Shown piece by piece: positions 33,960 through 46,572 of a stretch of 64,000 nt of DNA. Below the pieces are notes generated by a model. That model worked only from the letters and a program-made list of their open reading frames with translations. It did no database searches and was not told where the DNA came from. The translations under genes and the position numbers were made by a program. The number at the start of each line of letters is the position of its first letter. Position 1 is the first letter of the stretch. Source of the DNA: Cavia porcellus (Eukaryota; Chordata; Mammalia; Rodentia; Caviidae); the NCBI RefSeq assembly GCF_034190915.1, contig NW_026947492.1, positions 15,444,001 to 15,508,000 on the forward strand, written 5' to 3'.

Positions 33960-34410
33960 CACTGATCATTTTACTCCCCCCAGGGTTTGATGACCCATTC
34001 TACTCTTACCTTCTATGAAATTAACTTTTAAAAAGTATTCCACATATTAGTAAGGTTATAGGATACTTGTCTCTTTGTGTCTGGCTTATTTCACTTAGTA
34101 TGGCAATCTATTTACCTTATATGTTACTACAGATGACAAGATCTCATTCTTTTTCAATGGATGAATGTCATTTGATTGTATATATGTATCACATTTTTAT
34201 CCATTCTGCGTTGGTAGACACTGGTTGATTTCATAGCCAATTGTGAATAGCTTTGGAATAAATAGGGGAGTGCAAATATCTGTTCACCACAGGGATTTTT
34301 TTTTTTTGATACATATCCAGTAGTGGTACTTCTAGATGACATGGTAGTTCTAGTTTTCATTTTTTGAGATCTGCCATTCTGTTTCCATTCTAACATTCTA
34401 CTAATGTTAA
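33960..34410 (-). mobile_element. Old L1 3' part, antisense
   Basis: 'gtctggcttatttcacttagtatggc', 'atcccattctgcgttgg'-like text and 'tacatatccagtagtggtac' are antisense L1 ORF2-end text. Confidence 0.75.
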
Positions 34411-36856
34411 CATTTAAGGAACTCTTAATAGCACCAGTAGGCTGGCACTTCAAGTTACTGGACAAATTGTGGCACCTGGTCTTTGGAAGTGTTCTTGGTC
34501 CTCTCGTGACTATTATTCAATATTCGGATTCTTTGACGTGGAACAGAAGGAATCCATTAATCCAGAAGTTCCAAGGCCTTGGAGTCTTTGGCCTCTGGGG
34601 CTTCTCTTCATGAATTACCTCAATATCTATGCAAACTTTTGCAACTGATGTGTTACCTTGAGAGGTCAGTGATAATATTAGCAGGCATTTCCCTAGTCAA
34701 ATATACTAGCTTTGTTATTGGGTACAGGCTTTGCTCCAAATCCATGTTTCATTTTCAAATCTCCTTGATGTGCACTAAGTCACCTAGCAAGACCCTAAAA
34801 TTTCCTCAGATGTTTTCCTTCCTGCTTGCCTTCTGGGTTACATGAGGTCTGATATGATGCATTCCTAATTTGCTTCTTGCCTGGTCTTGAGCAAATGCCA
34901 TGATTTCTCCAAGCTCCTGTGATAAAAAAACTTAGTTTTAGTTAATGTCTGACATAAGCTGCTAGAAAAAATAGATGTAGGATAGATTATTAGCTGTAGT
35001 ACTTGATTTTAGTGATAACTAAGAAATTTGTGTCATATATATATATATATACTTTTCTTGCATCATAAACTCCACCATTCATGATTGATTTATTCTAGTT
35101 AAGAATTGTTCTTTTTTTGTGCTTTTTCAATTAAATAAAAATTCATCCCTATGAACCCATTTTCATTCGTTTTTTCAGATCATTATTTTCTAAACAGGCA
35201 AGAACAAAATATTCATATTGAAATGGATGCATGATGGGAATGATTATGACACAGAAAAAAATACATTGAACTATAAGCTAGGTCTTCGAAACGCAAGATG
35301 AATGGGCAGTTGTCCTAATTTTAACAAGTGCCCACACAGTAGGGAACTCCAATTCGTATATGTATTTATGGTGAGAAGTGCTATGGTGGAGGTCAGCTCA
35401 AAGGGAGAGAAGATAATGAAGGCTATATGAACAGTACCAAAGGCATTTTTGCTAAAAAAAAAAAATAGATTTGAGACTGTGTCTGAATACCTACACAATA
35501 TGAATAATGTAATGACCATCTTTTATTTACCTTTTGCTCCACCTCCAAATATTTTGGTTTTAACATAGTGGACACTTCAGAATTGATTATGATATAATCT
35601 GAAATAGTGTCACAGTTTTCCTTAAAGATAGAATCCACCCAGAAAATTTGGAGGTTTCAAGGACATAACAAATGGCTGATCCAAATGAAACCAGGAATAT
35701 TTTGTCAGATGTCCTAGAAAGCCATCCCTGGGAACTGGACTGCTGCACTCACTTGTCCCTGCTGCAGTTTCTTTCCTTGCAGAGTTACTAGACACTGGGG
35801 GCACTAACTCAGCTGCCTTTACTCAAGAAATACTTCAGATGTCCCCACAGCCTTTCGCATATCCCTTGCTTCTTAGTTCACTTGCTTGTGTCCTTATCTA
35901 CATTTTGAGTATCTTTTCAGCTTGTGAATCCTCCCCACTTTTGTATCCTTCCATGAAGATTGTCTTTATTATTACAAACAGTAGTGATCTGCTCCATAGC
36001 TGAGTTTTAAAGTATCATGAGCACAGGGGAGGTGTGCTCTGAAAATTTGGTGAATGTTTAAATTTGTCATTCCTTGTAAAAACTCACAAAACAGGGCTTA
36101 ACAACCTGTGATTTTTGCCTGTGACATGCCACAGCAATGGAGTAAGTATATTTGAAGCAAGGAGAGTATTTTGAGGGGGGAATAATGATGATAACAATAT
36201 ATCTTTTACTGTAGTAAACTTATACTTTAAACACTCATCTCTTGTAGATTTCTGCTGTTCATGATGTTTCTTATATCCACCAATAAGTCCAGTCAAGGCA
36301 TTTGTTGGTCCCTAGCCCAGCTATACTGATCAGCAAGATCTGAAGACACCCTTGGAGCAGCGTGCCTAACCTATGGAAGATTCCCAAATGATAGGTCAGC
36401 TCAGGGACAGTTCTTACAAAGTCACAAGTTGTTAAGCCTCAAGAGATAAGAAACTCTGGGAATTACTGATCTTTATATTTATAAACATAAAATACTTAAA
36501 CTAAGCATAAATATCACAGCTTTTTAGCTGCAGTTGTTTAGACATTTAAACAAGAAGATGTAATTATCCAGATTTGCTTTTAAAGTGGTGAGGTTAGAAG
36601 AAAGGAGATAACTCAGTCTTCAGGAGGAAGAAGGTGAGGTTTCAGAGTTATGATATTCATATCGTATGTGTATTAAAATACATTCTAAAATCTGCTTTGG
36701 ATTGCCCTGAGAGATCTAGAGTGTAGCCCACTGAGTAACAGGAATGCAGGGAAGAGACCATAGGCATCACCTTAGACTTGGTTCTGTGTTGACTGCTCAC
36801 CTGACCTATGTGTCCTGATGTCTAATCTGTGAATCAATTGTGAAGTCCCCAGCTTT
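34411..36856. other. Intergenic, no gene seen
   Basis: No recognisable domain or repeat; a short (AT)n tract lies at 35035-35052. Confidence 0.4.
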
Positions 36857-36857
36857 T

Positions 36858-36950
36858 AAAATGTACTTTAGGGCCAGGGATTTAGCTCAGCAGCATAAGT
36901 GCCTGCCTGGCAAGCATACGGTACCTTCCCCCCCCCAAAAAAAATGTACT
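36858..36950 (+). mobile_element. ID SINE with target-site duplication
   Basis: The body 36868-36940 is 'ttagggccagggatttagct', 'cagcataagtgcctgcc', then a damaged 3' part ending in C and A runs. AAAATGTACT is duplicated at 36858-36867 and 36941-36950. Confidence 0.85.
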
Positions 36951-38625
36951 CTGAGTATATTCATGTAGACCTTCTGATGATAGTCTGCTTATACTTATTT
37001 CATTTCAGTCATACAAATATTTCTCCAAAGAATTTATTTTTTGCATATTAAATCATGAACCTCACAGAGTGTAGTGAGTCCAAATGTCACAGTGTGAGTC
37101 TTAAAGCTGGAGTTGAAAGTGAAGCTTATGACCCAGGGATTGGTGCTCTTTCTGCTAACTCTGTAGTCATAGAGAAAATTATCACATTCTTGACCTATGC
37201 TGCCCGCTACCATAAGCACTGTAAGTGGAAACTGAAGAATTGAAATGTGACTAGTTTTTTTCCCTCTTAGCTATGATCATATATATTCAAGTATTTACTC
37301 TCTGATTGCAGTATTACAGGCCAAAAATCCTCCATGAATTTTCAAAGGGAACCTGGCTTTGCAAAGCTCTTAAATTGGCTTCTCATTTATGTCAGCTACA
37401 TAAATTTTCTTCTGAATTTTATTCAGTACGACACATTTCTTTTGCTTGAACACACTGAGAGAATTTTACCATATCTAAGCGTTCATGTAATTTTTACAAA
37501 ATTTGTATACAAGCTCCTGAAAATATGCAAAAATTGCAAAATCTACTCTGACGGTTAATGCTCTGAGAAGTTTATCATGCAAATTACATTCAGATTCTAT
37601 AAATAGTGTTCTAATAGTATAACCATCCAAAAAGAGACACCCCAAAAACACACTAAAATTTTTTAAAAAACAATTTATAGAGACTTTTTTCTTTCTATTA
37701 TTGCAATATAATGTAGGTGATTTTAACAACTAGGAGATTCAGTGACTTGATTGTTACATAGCACGAAGTTTCTCTTTTACTGCCACAGGCTTAGAACGCT
37801 GAATGGGAAAGGCACAGAAGAACGACACAGGCAGTGGGAGAGTTACTGGGAACGTACTGTGTTCAGGCAGAGAATATGGGGTTATTTACATCCCCAGAAA
37901 TGTCTCAGAACTGTAAAGGAGCAAACGTTCCATCGTTAGATTAATACTGTGGTCGAAGAAGAGCTTGGTTTTTCTTCTCTATGTTTGTGTGAAGACAATG
38001 GCACTGGTATGGATTTTGAGGACATTTGTTAACTAGAAACAGAAGCCAATTTAACCAAAACAAAGTAAATGAAATATGTACTATCCCACATAGACCAGTA
38101 CCATTTATGGTTAAATGCACAAAACTTTAAATATGCTGAAGGGAAGGAATCTTGCATTCTTGAGAAATCTCACTCAAACTCAGCCCAAACTTGGTTTTCA
38201 GGAGGTTCAAGGTGCCATTGTGGGCACAGGTTCCAAATACACCTCTTCGGATTCACTTCCATCATCCTCATCTGCCTTGTGGTTACTGCCCTCAGTGCTT
38301 AAGGAGATCAAACCTTTTTCAACGATAGCCCTTAGGGCTTGCAAAAATACTGCCAAGGTTTAAACCTCCACTCCTCTTTCCTTCTCAGCATTTTTCCTGA
38401 GCTTGACTTGAGTTTGTCTAATGTGACTAGTTTGATTTGAGGTGTGTTATATGTGCAAAAATGCACTGTGGATTTTATGATTTGTCCTGCTTAGGAAAAA
38501 AGGAAAATTAAATTTTAATGAAATTTTTATATGGATTACATGTTGAAGTGGTAATGTCACAATAGAGTTAAACAGAAATGCTAAAATTGATTTCTTTTGT
38601 TTGATTTTGGTTTTGTGAAAAATTC
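36951..38625. other. Intergenic, no gene supported
   Basis: A minus-strand frame at about 38205-38360 contains ALRAIVEKGLISLST and DEDDGSESEEVYLEP, which looks protein-like (acidic DDGSESEE), but I cannot name it and it is short. Otherwise there is nothing. Confidence 0.35.
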
Positions 38626-38629
38626 AGCT

Positions 38630-38815
38630 TCTATGTTGGACATTGTGGCACATGCCTGTAATTCTAGCACTTGAGGTTGAGGCAGGAGGATTGCTGTGAG
38701 TCCAAGGTCACCCTGGGCTATATAGAGTTCAAGGCCAGTCTGAACTGCATGGCAAGACTCTGTCTCAAAAACTGAAATCAATCAATCAATAAATAAATAA
38801 GTAAATAAAGAGCTT
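38630..38815 (+). mobile_element. B1/7SL-like SINE
   Basis: 'ggacattgtggcacatgcct', 'gtaattctagcacttgaggt', 'ggcaggaggattgctg', 'caaggccagtctgaactgc', 'caagactctgtctcaaaaac', then an (ATCA/AATA)n tail. Confidence 0.9.
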
Positions 38816-41330
38816 CTAAGATATTTCAAGTATCTCACATGGCTGCAATTTTTTTGTTTGGCAACATTCATCTAAACTACCTTCATTAAAATACTTTCAA
38901 TAGTCATAGTTTTGATAATATGTAATATGGTTTATTTAACATACCATATTATACTTTTAAGTTGCTAAAAGAACATGAAACCTAGATTAAGTCTGAGTCA
39001 CTGTAGTAGGTTACTTTGGAGGTGGTCAGATTTACATCCCTAACAAAATTTTATACCTAGAGTACTGCTATGTACTTTAGTAACTGGTTAAACGAAGTAG
39101 GTCCTGGTTATCATTGCTCAATTTTATGTGAACTGAGACATATTTGTATCATGTTGCTTCCTATAAACACAAAAACATGATGCAGTTTATTGTAATAAAA
39201 TATTTGATGCATTCAGTACATACCATGGAATCTTTGAATTTATTTATAGGCGGTAAAATACTGAACTATAAAGCTACAATTTCTGTCCCTCTTCCTAGAA
39301 GGCTTTCCTTGAGATATTTTCAGAGATGGTCTTTGGATGATCAAGTAATGCCTCCTGAAACAAAGAAGAAGAAGGAGGAGGAGGAGGAGGAGGAGAAGGA
39401 AGAGGATAGAACGAGAGAGACAAGAAAGGAGAAAGATGATTTCAGCTTTAGGAGAGAATAAAACAGTGTTTCTCAGACGGCTATGTGTGCACAGATCATG
39501 TGAATCTTGTAAAAATGAAGATTTCCAACTCAGAAAGTGAAGGTTGGGACCCCAAGTTTCACTAGATGCTGAGGCAGCTGATCAGTGGAGCACATTAGTA
39601 GTAAAGCCCTAAAGCACAGAATTGTTTGAGAAGCAGAAAATGAAAGAAAGAAAAATCCATTGGCTTGACTAGGGGCTGAAGAATGCCGGACACTTGAATC
39701 AAATAAGAACTTAGGCAAAGTGAAAGAAATTTTACTCTGGTTCTAGGCCCATGAAAATTAGTGGCAGTGTGGCAGAATGAGAGTGGTCAATGTGTTTTTG
39801 ACACTTAGGATGGATTAAGGTCATACTTGAAAACATCTATGAGATTAAAGGCAAAAAATGGAGTATATGGGTTTTTGCAAATATTTCTTTGATACTTCTT
39901 TCTGTGTAATCTCTGTAGCTACACAGGTGCAAGCCAATTGCTGAGAGTTTATGAAAGGAAGACTCCCAAGGTATTTCAGTAACTGGCCAACAGCAACTGA
40001 GGCTCTTTGTTGGCTGTGATTTCCTATCTCTATTTCTTAAGAGGAGAGAAGAAAAGCAGATATTCAAGGTATGTGTTCTGCAAAATTTGGAAGCCTGCCC
40101 AGAGAATAACTACTGAGTGTCATGAAATGTGTGTGTGTGTGTAGGGAGAAAGAGAGACAGAGAGATAGAGAGACAGAGAGAGACAGAGAAAGACAGAGAC
40201 AGAGAGAGACAGAGAACGAGAATGAGAGAGGGATCTGAGAGGTGAAGAGGTGTTTCCTAACACCACAATAACCAGTTGGAAGCAAGGAGAGAACATCCTA
40301 AAAGCCAGGGAGAGGCACATCCTGGACAACTGGAGAGAATTCTGGTTCAGATGTCTGAGTAGGATTCTACATGATATTTGGGAAAATGTGAGTGTCCAGA
40401 GAGGCCTTGGAATAGCTCATCACCAAATAAAAAGTGATCAGATTTCTCAGAGAGGAGACCATGCGTGACCTTGGTGTGGGTACTTCCAAGCTGATGCCAT
40501 ATTCACCCTGCTGAGGAGAGGTGTATGTATAGACCAGAAGAGCTTTGGAGAAGCCCTGAAGTGAAACACAAATGCTTAGTTTTTAGCTTTGCCAAAAGTG
40601 GCAACATTAGTGCCTTATGTTGAACTCAGTGACCTTGAGAGAAGAGAGCTTAGTCCAGAGGGTGACCAGACACTCAGAAGATTCAAACAGTTTTAGGAGG
40701 TCAAATTTTCTGCCATTATAAATTTTCGCTTGAGTGTGAGAAGAATAAACTTTCCATCTCAAAATCTATTTATGGTGAGATTAAAAATGGAGTAGTCACT
40801 CAAATGAAAAGACTTTTATAAAATATATTCTGGTTCACACTGGTGCAAAGATACATTTTAAAAAGAAGTATGCAGTACCTATCGTCAAGTAAGTTTGAAG
40901 AATATATGTTTTATAGACTAAGACATTAAGAAACCCTGTTTAGCTGTGCATAATTCAGCATGCCTCAAATTATCCTTGGCTACTTGGATTTAGGTAACAA
41001 TTGTTAACATCTTCCTGGAGTTGATATTCTGCTAAATAACATTAGAAATTTTGTGTACAGAATCATAATTGACCTTTGCAACCGACATTTTCTCTATAGA
41101 AAATCCTAGAAACAGATATGTCACTGGCAAGTATCTTGGCTCCCAGCCTCTTCATTATGTACATCTTTTGCTGATTTTCTTTGGAAGAAATTCCCCACTA
41201 TCTTCAGGATTACTGTTGTCCCTAAGCATGGTTTGAAAGACTTCTTCCTTTGCTAAAAGAATTTGAGGCACAAGGGGCACAAGGGAAGATGGGAAAGTAT
41301 ATTTATGCTTCATAAAATGGATTGTAGGTA
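38816..41330. other. Intergenic upstream of the OR8D4-like gene
   Basis: A GGA/GAA-rich tract lies at 39363-39410 and a GAGACA-type tract at 40147-40225. No coding feature. The upstream non-coding exon and promoter expected of an olfactory receptor gene must lie here or further 5' but cannot be picked out. Confidence 0.4.
40147..40225. repeat. (GAGACA)n purine-rich simple repeat
   Basis: GAGA and GACAGA units, preceded by a short GT run at 40129-40142. Confidence 0.9.
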
Positions 41331-41460
41331 GATGCTTATTGACTCTATTTTGTCAAAGTGCTAATTTTTTGGTTTTCACAGCAGTCAGCATTTTTAGACC
41401 ACACCGCATTTGGTCTCTGGGGAAATGGAGAAGCGAAGGAGTTCTGCCTATCTTAACTGT

Positions 41461-41489
41461 TTCTCTCTCCACAGATTTCTCAGAGAAGG
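41461..41489 (+). promoter_or_regulatory. Probable splice acceptor and leader of the OR8D4-like coding exon
   Basis: TTCTCTCTCCACAG ends at 41474, 15 bases before the ATG. Olfactory receptor coding exons usually begin just downstream of such an acceptor after a 5'UTR intron. Confidence 0.6.
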
Positions 41490-42428
41490 ATGGGTATAGG
41501 AAATCATTCCACAGTGACTGTGTTTCTTCTTTTGGGATTAACTGAACAGCCAGAGTTTCAGCTGCCCCTTTTCTACCTCTTCTTAGGGATCTATATAGTA
41601 ACCATCGTGGGAAATCTTGGCATGATCACAATAATTACACTGAATTCTCAACTTCACACCCCCATGTACTATTTTCTCAGTAGTCTGTCATTTTTAGATT
41701 TCTGCTATTCTTCTGTCATTACCCCCAAAATGCTGATAGGGTTTTTAAGCAGGGATAAATCTGTCTCCTATTCTGGATGCATGACTCAACTGTTTTTTTT
41801 CTGTATTTTTGTTATTTCTGAATGCTACTTGCTTGCAGCCATGGCCTATGATCGCTATGTGGCCATCTGCAGCCCCCTGCTCTACCATGTCATCATGTCC
41901 CCGCAGGTTTGTTTTGTGCTGGTGGCTGTTGTCTTCTCCATAGGCCTCGTTGATGCTGTGATTCATGCAGGTTGTACACTGAGGTTGTCTTTCTGTGGGC
42001 CAAATGTCATTAAACATTATTTCTGTGACATTGTTCCTCTAATTAAACTCTCCTGTTCCAGAACTTACATTGATGAGCTTTTGATTTTTAGCATTGGTGG
42101 ATTTAACATGGTAGCCACCAGCCTGACCATAATAGTTTCATACGCCTTTATTCTCACCAACATCCTCTGCATCCATTCTAAAGAGGGAAGATCCAAAGCA
42201 TTTAGCACTTGCAGCTCCCACCTAATGGCTGTTATTATATTTTATGGGTCTTTGATGTCTATGTATCTCAAACCTGCTTCCAGGAGTTCAGTCATCCAGG
42301 AGAAAGTATCCTCAGTGTTTTATACTACTGTGATTCCCATGCTGAATCCCTTGATATACAGTCTGAGGAACAAGGAAGTGAAAAATGCACTCATAAAGCT
42401 TTTAAGAAGAAAAGGATCTTTGCAATGA
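41490..42428 (+). CDS. OR8D4: Olfactory receptor, OR8D4-like, intact
   Basis: A single-exon 312-residue class II odorant receptor (seven-helix GPCR), expected at the cilia of olfactory neurons coupled to Golf. It has an N-glycosylation site NHS at residue 5, GN in helix 1, [13 protein letters not shown] in loop 1/helix 2, [15 protein letters not shown] at about 118-132, the conserved extracellular cysteines, [10 protein letters not shown] before helix 6 and [12 protein letters not shown] in helix 7. Among human receptors the [26 protein letters not shown] and [13 protein letters not shown] stretches fit OR8D4 best. Synteny with TMEM225 and OR4D5 supports the same name. The start gives the usual MGxxNHSTVT opening. 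No frameshift, and no missing key motif. Confidence 0.93.
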   Translation: MGIGNHSTVTVFLLLGLTEQPEFQLPLFYLFLGIYIVTIVGNLGMITIITLNSQLHTPMYYFLSSLSFLDFCYSSVITPKMLIGFLSRDKSVSYSGCMTQLFFFCIFVISECYLLAAMAYDRYVAICSPLLYHVIMSPQVCFVLVAVVFSIGLVDAVIHAGCTLRLSFCGPNVIKHYFCDIVPLIKLSCSRTYIDELLIFSIGGFNMVATSLTIIVSYAFILTNILCIHSKEGRSKAFSTCSSHLMAVIIFYGSLMSMYLKPASRSSVIQEKVSSVFYTTVIPMLNPLIYSLRNKEVKNALIKLLRRKGSLQ

Positions 42429-42722
42429 ATATGCTTTTTATTAAAAATTTTTTTGTATTTAATCATAAGTAGTTTTCATAGCTGACTTTTAAAAACCCAT
42501 GAGTGTGAAAGTGAGAATTAGTATTATTTTAAATTTAAAGTTTGCTATCCCTGCTAAGATTAAGCATCAGTTTTTACGCTCAGTTTCCTAAACCCAGGCT
42601 ATAATGGAAAATATAACCATGATGTACTGTGTGGTCATGTGAAAAAATTTCAAAAAGACATTATCATATATGAATTGGCAGAGAAATTTTTGAATCATGT
42701 GCTGAACATTATAAAAAATTAC

Positions 42723-42728
42723 AATAAA
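42723..42728 (+). terminator. Possible polyadenylation signal of the OR8D4-like gene
   Basis: AATAAA 295 bases after the stop codon; other AT-rich candidates are possible. Confidence 0.35.
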
Positions 42729-43983
42729 TGCAGAAAAAAGTTTCTCATTTCTTGTTCAGGCATATTAAAGATGAATGTTATATTTATGTGAAGTTGTTCA
42801 GTGAAAATTTAGCAAAAATTAAGCTAATACAGTTTCCTTGAGTATATTATGTAGACAATGATGATCTAAAGGTAGGACAGCATATTCAGATAAGGAGAAA
42901 ATAATTATAGTATTATCTAAATACTATACTTTTTTATCTTGACCAATTTATGGGCAGTATTTTCTTACTTTCTGGTTGTTTTTCTTGAGTTGGCATTTTC
43001 TCAGCATGTTGCAAACTAGGTGTCTTTCACTTCTCCAAGTGATGTGTTTTGAGTTAAATGTAAAAAGTTTATCATTTACAAGAGTGGAGTAGGCGATATA
43101 AAAGGCCAGTTGAGGCACACAGAGTGTGAGAAGAGTTCCTTGGAGTCAAAATCAGGATAGCCGGTAGGAAAAGCACGGATAGTATTCTAAATTGCACAGA
43201 TGCCATTTCAATGCAAGAAATGGCATCCAAGTCATCTACTTTATAAAAAAAATGGAAAAACCCAAAATAAACAAAGGATTACTGCAAGCCAGTTGTCATA
43301 TTTGGTTTGGTCCACAAGTATAGCAAAGGTCATTGATCCATGTTTGTGCACTCACTTCATGGTATACGTTCAATGTTAGAGTGACTATAACCAGGAACTG
43401 AGTATTGTGTCAAGTTTCTTATCACCCCAGTGGCATCAGAATGACTGCATCAAACAAATTTGCAGCATTAAAGGTTAAAATTAACCAAGCCACGAGACTT
43501 TGGAATCCAGGAGAACATAACAGCTGTCCCATAGCCTATATTTTCTGAGTGTGGTAGGAGTTTGCTCGTCCCCTTTTATTCATGTCATTAAGCTCTTTCT
43601 ATATGGTAATACTGTATGGAGAATGTGGTGTTTATTAGAATCATTCATTCAGTTATGCTTATCATGGACATGATGTGCAGGGCACCAAGTACTGGAATTC
43701 TATGGTGAGCATGATAGAACAAGGTCTCTCCTTACTTGGGAGAAAGTGGAAAGATGGGTAGATAATACAGAAATAATTAAATGAATCATGGAAATTATAG
43801 ACATGAAAAAATGCTTTGGAAAAATAAGTTACATACTTTTTGATGAATTAAGGGATTCAGTGAACAGAACTCTTTGGGACTTTTGAAATGAACTTTAAGA
43901 CAAGAAAAAGTGCAGTTATGCAAAAGAGCAGGCACCAAGCAGCAAGTGCCAAGCCCATGGCTAGAAGAAAGTTAGCCATGTTC
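42729..43983. other. Intergenic, no gene seen
   Basis: AT-rich. A perfect 11-bp hairpin lies at 43199-43227. Confidence 0.45.
43199..43227. repeat. 11-bp perfect hairpin
   Basis: GATGCCATTTC, loop AATGCAA, GAAATGGCATC. Confidence 0.8.
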
Positions 43984-44835
43984 AAGAAACACAGAGTCAG
44001 CACCATGTGCGGGCCACCATCAGACGGAACAACAGCCAGATCCAAGCTTCTCCCTGTGAGTGAGTGCCATTCGTGGACTGCGGGGAGAGAGGAAGGCCGC
44101 ACCGGGAAGCAAGCCCAGTCTGGGAACAGTGCCATGTGTAGGCCCCCGCCGGCCTGGGAACAGCAAGACCTCAGCCCTTCCTGAGCAAGGGCTGGCAAAA
44201 AAGGCACCAATCATCCCCCACCCCTACCCTGCATGAGGGACTGGCTTATATGGAGAAACACAGGCTGTGATGGTTGCTATCAGGGTGAAATGCAATTGGA
44301 TGCCTGGGGTGCTTTGGTGTTTCACTAACAACACAGTTCTAGGACCAATGCTCTGATCCTGGATTCAGAGGATAGCAGTATGCAGTGTGGCATCTGGGGG
44401 GGATCTGTTTCAGAGAGTGGTAGCCATTGCTGGTTCCCTATAGTCTTGTTTTGAAGTTCTGTATAGTTTCCATTGTTTTGTTGCGTTTTCTCTTTTGTTT
44501 TGTTTGATTATGTTAAATCTGATGGCAGGAGCAGCTATTTCAAAGATAGCAAGATATATTATGGTAGTAATTTTGGATTTGCTATTGGCTTGTTTTGAAA
44601 TCCTTTATTGCATTCATTGTTTTGTTTTTATTGTTTCTATTCTATTCTCTTCTGTTTGATTTTTACTATGTTGAAGTTATCTGCCCCTATTTTGAAGACA
44701 TCAAAAGGCACTGTGGTAACTGTTGTTGATTTCATAATGTTTTGAAGTTCTGTGTCTCTTACACTGGTTTGTTTTGATTGGTTTTATTCTGTTTTATCCT
44801 CTTTAAAATAAAAAAGAAAAGAAACACAGAGTCAG
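43984..44835 (+). mobile_element. ORF-less L1-derived element with 17-bp target-site duplication
   Basis: AAGAAACACAGAGTCAG is present at 43984-44000 and 44819-44835, so the body is 44001-44818 (818 bp). The first 280 bases are GC-rich and hold a partial tandem repeat (CCATGTG blocks at 44003 and 44132, 129 bp apart, each followed by a GGCC-rich and GGAACA part). From about 44430 to the end it consists of L1 3'UTR modules: the TTTTGAAG/AAAT landmarks lie at 44449, 44593 and 44740, spaced 144 and 147 bp. It ends in TTTAAAATAAAAAAG. There is no ORF1 or ORF2 homology. It is a non-autonomous retroposon using the same 3' end as the L1s here. Confidence 0.8.
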
Positions 44836-45505
44836 TATGGCTAAGGCTTAATGAAATAGGGAGTTCTCAATGACAGTTGGATAAAAGGCTTGTGCCAGAT
44901 CACATAAAAAGCTTCAAGTTTTAAATTTAAAGGACTGAGAGGAGAGAAATAAATAAAAATTATCAATTTAGATAATTGCTGATTTGATAAAACTATGCTT
45001 CAGAAATGTAGGAGAAATTAAATTATTTCTGAATAAATCAAAGCTAAAGGAATTTGTGATCAGCGCAACTGTCCTGTGGAGAATGTTAAAGAGAATTTTT
45101 AGGAGTGATATAAAAAGAGTCTGTGCAGTAAGTCTTACTCAAATAAAGAAATAAAGCAATAAGTGGTGCAATTACAAAACCACAAGAGCCAGTATTACTG
45201 ACTCTGATTTTGTAACTCTGATTCTATTTCTTAAAAGTATTATAGTATAAAAGTAATTATGTATCTGTGTCACTGGGCACACAATAACATGCATTAATTT
45301 TTGACAAAAAGACAAGAAGGGAAGAATGGAGCTATTTAGGGTGTTTATAAGCTTTTGAAGATAAATTAATGTTAATGTAAATCAACCTGTTATAAATTTT
45401 GGGAGTTAATTACAATCTCATAGGAAGCACTAAGAAAAAACTAAAATGTATATGTAAAAGGAAATGAGGAAGAAAGAAAAATGAACACTTGTATTAGTCA
45501 CGCAA
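44836..45505. other. Intergenic, no gene seen
   Basis: AT-rich, with no domain-bearing frame and no repeat that I can name. Confidence 0.4.
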
Positions 45506-45509
45506 TTGA

Positions 45510-45945
45510 TTTAGTCAGCTTTCCATTACTAAAATTGACTTAAAGGAGGAAAGGTTTATTTTGACATGTGTTTTACAATATTTAGTTTATGGTCAGTGGA
45601 CTTCATTGTTTTGAGGCCTGTGGTGAGGCAGAGAGCATCATGGATGGGAGCAGATAACAGAACAGAGCTACTGCCTTCATGGTGGCCAGGAAGACAAGGG
45701 CGGGAGGGATGGAGGAAGAGAGGGAGACAGGCAGGGAGAGATAGACAGAAAGACAGATACAGAGAGACAGAGCAAGGCCCCAACATGCCCTTCAGAACAT
45801 CCCCCAGTGACTTAACTTCCTTCCAAAAAGTCCCACTTTCTAAAGATTTGAAGATTCTGTCATCTGCCCTAAATGCCACAGGAGGGCTCAAAGCCTTTAT
45901 TATATGGGAGACATTTAAGACCCAAGCAGTAATATCCCTGTGATA
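45510..45945 (-). mobile_element. MaLR-type LTR
   Basis: Contains the typical order 'gtcagctttccattactaaa', 'aaggaggaaaggtttatttt', 'ggtgaggcagagagcatcatgg', 'atggtggccaggaagac', a GA-rich part (45705-45775), 'cccccagtgacttaacttcc' and 'gacatttaagacccaagcag'. Orientation is inferred from memory of the family. The open frames here on both strands are not genes. Confidence 0.65.
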
Positions 45946-46437
45946 AACCAATTAAACAAAGAAGTAGTAATCATGGAAATGAATGCCATAGTTTCAAGTT
46001 ATAGGGAAACAAACCAGAAAAAATGGTAGAAGTCCTTTCATATCAGTGATTTCTTTATTGCAATCATTGGATTAAACTGTCTAACATAAAGGCATTTATT
46101 AATAGAATAGATGAGAACAAAACCTCATAATCAACCTGAATGATGTTTATAAGAGACTTACTTTGGACCCAAGGGAACTATAGATTGAAAGAGAAAGGAT
46201 GAAAAAGTATAGTCCATGTAAATATTAACCAAGAAAGAGCTAGAATATCTGCATTGATATGAAACAACATTGTCTTTTAGTTAAATCTTTTGCAGTAACA
46301 TGTTAGAAGAATGTAATATGTTGACAAAAGCTTCAGTTTATTCAGGACACATAACCATTATAAACATACAACATGCAAAACAACAGTCCTAGAAAATATA
46401 AAACAAATACTGATAAATGTGAAGACATAGATAGATC

Positions 46438-46572
46438 TTTTTTTTTTTCACTATGTAGTTTGGGCTATCTCGAGTTCAGTATTTAGCCCAGGATGGCCTT
46501 GAACTCATGACAATCCTCCTGCTTCAGCCTCCCGTGTGTTAGGTAATAGGTGTGCACCCCCATGCCTGACCA
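46438..46572 (-). mobile_element. B1/7SL-like SINE
   Basis: Minus-strand SINE: 'ggtcaggcatgggggtgcac' head, 'ggaggctgaagcaggaggat' core, 'caaggccatcctggg', with its A tail as the T run at 46439-46449. Confidence 0.85.

Noticed and set aside
39144..39461. 105-codon frame with a Lys/Glu-rich end
   Set aside because: The charged end is a GGA/GAA simple repeat and the N-terminal half has no recognisable domain.
40064..40329. Ser/Leu-rich frames
   Set aside because: Translations of the GAGACA-type simple repeat.
41745..42017. 90-codon minus-strand frame inside the OR8D4-like gene
   Set aside because: Shadow of the conserved OR coding sequence.
45556..45951. Frames of about 130 codons on both strands
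   Set aside because: They lie inside a MaLR LTR; the GA-rich part removes stops.
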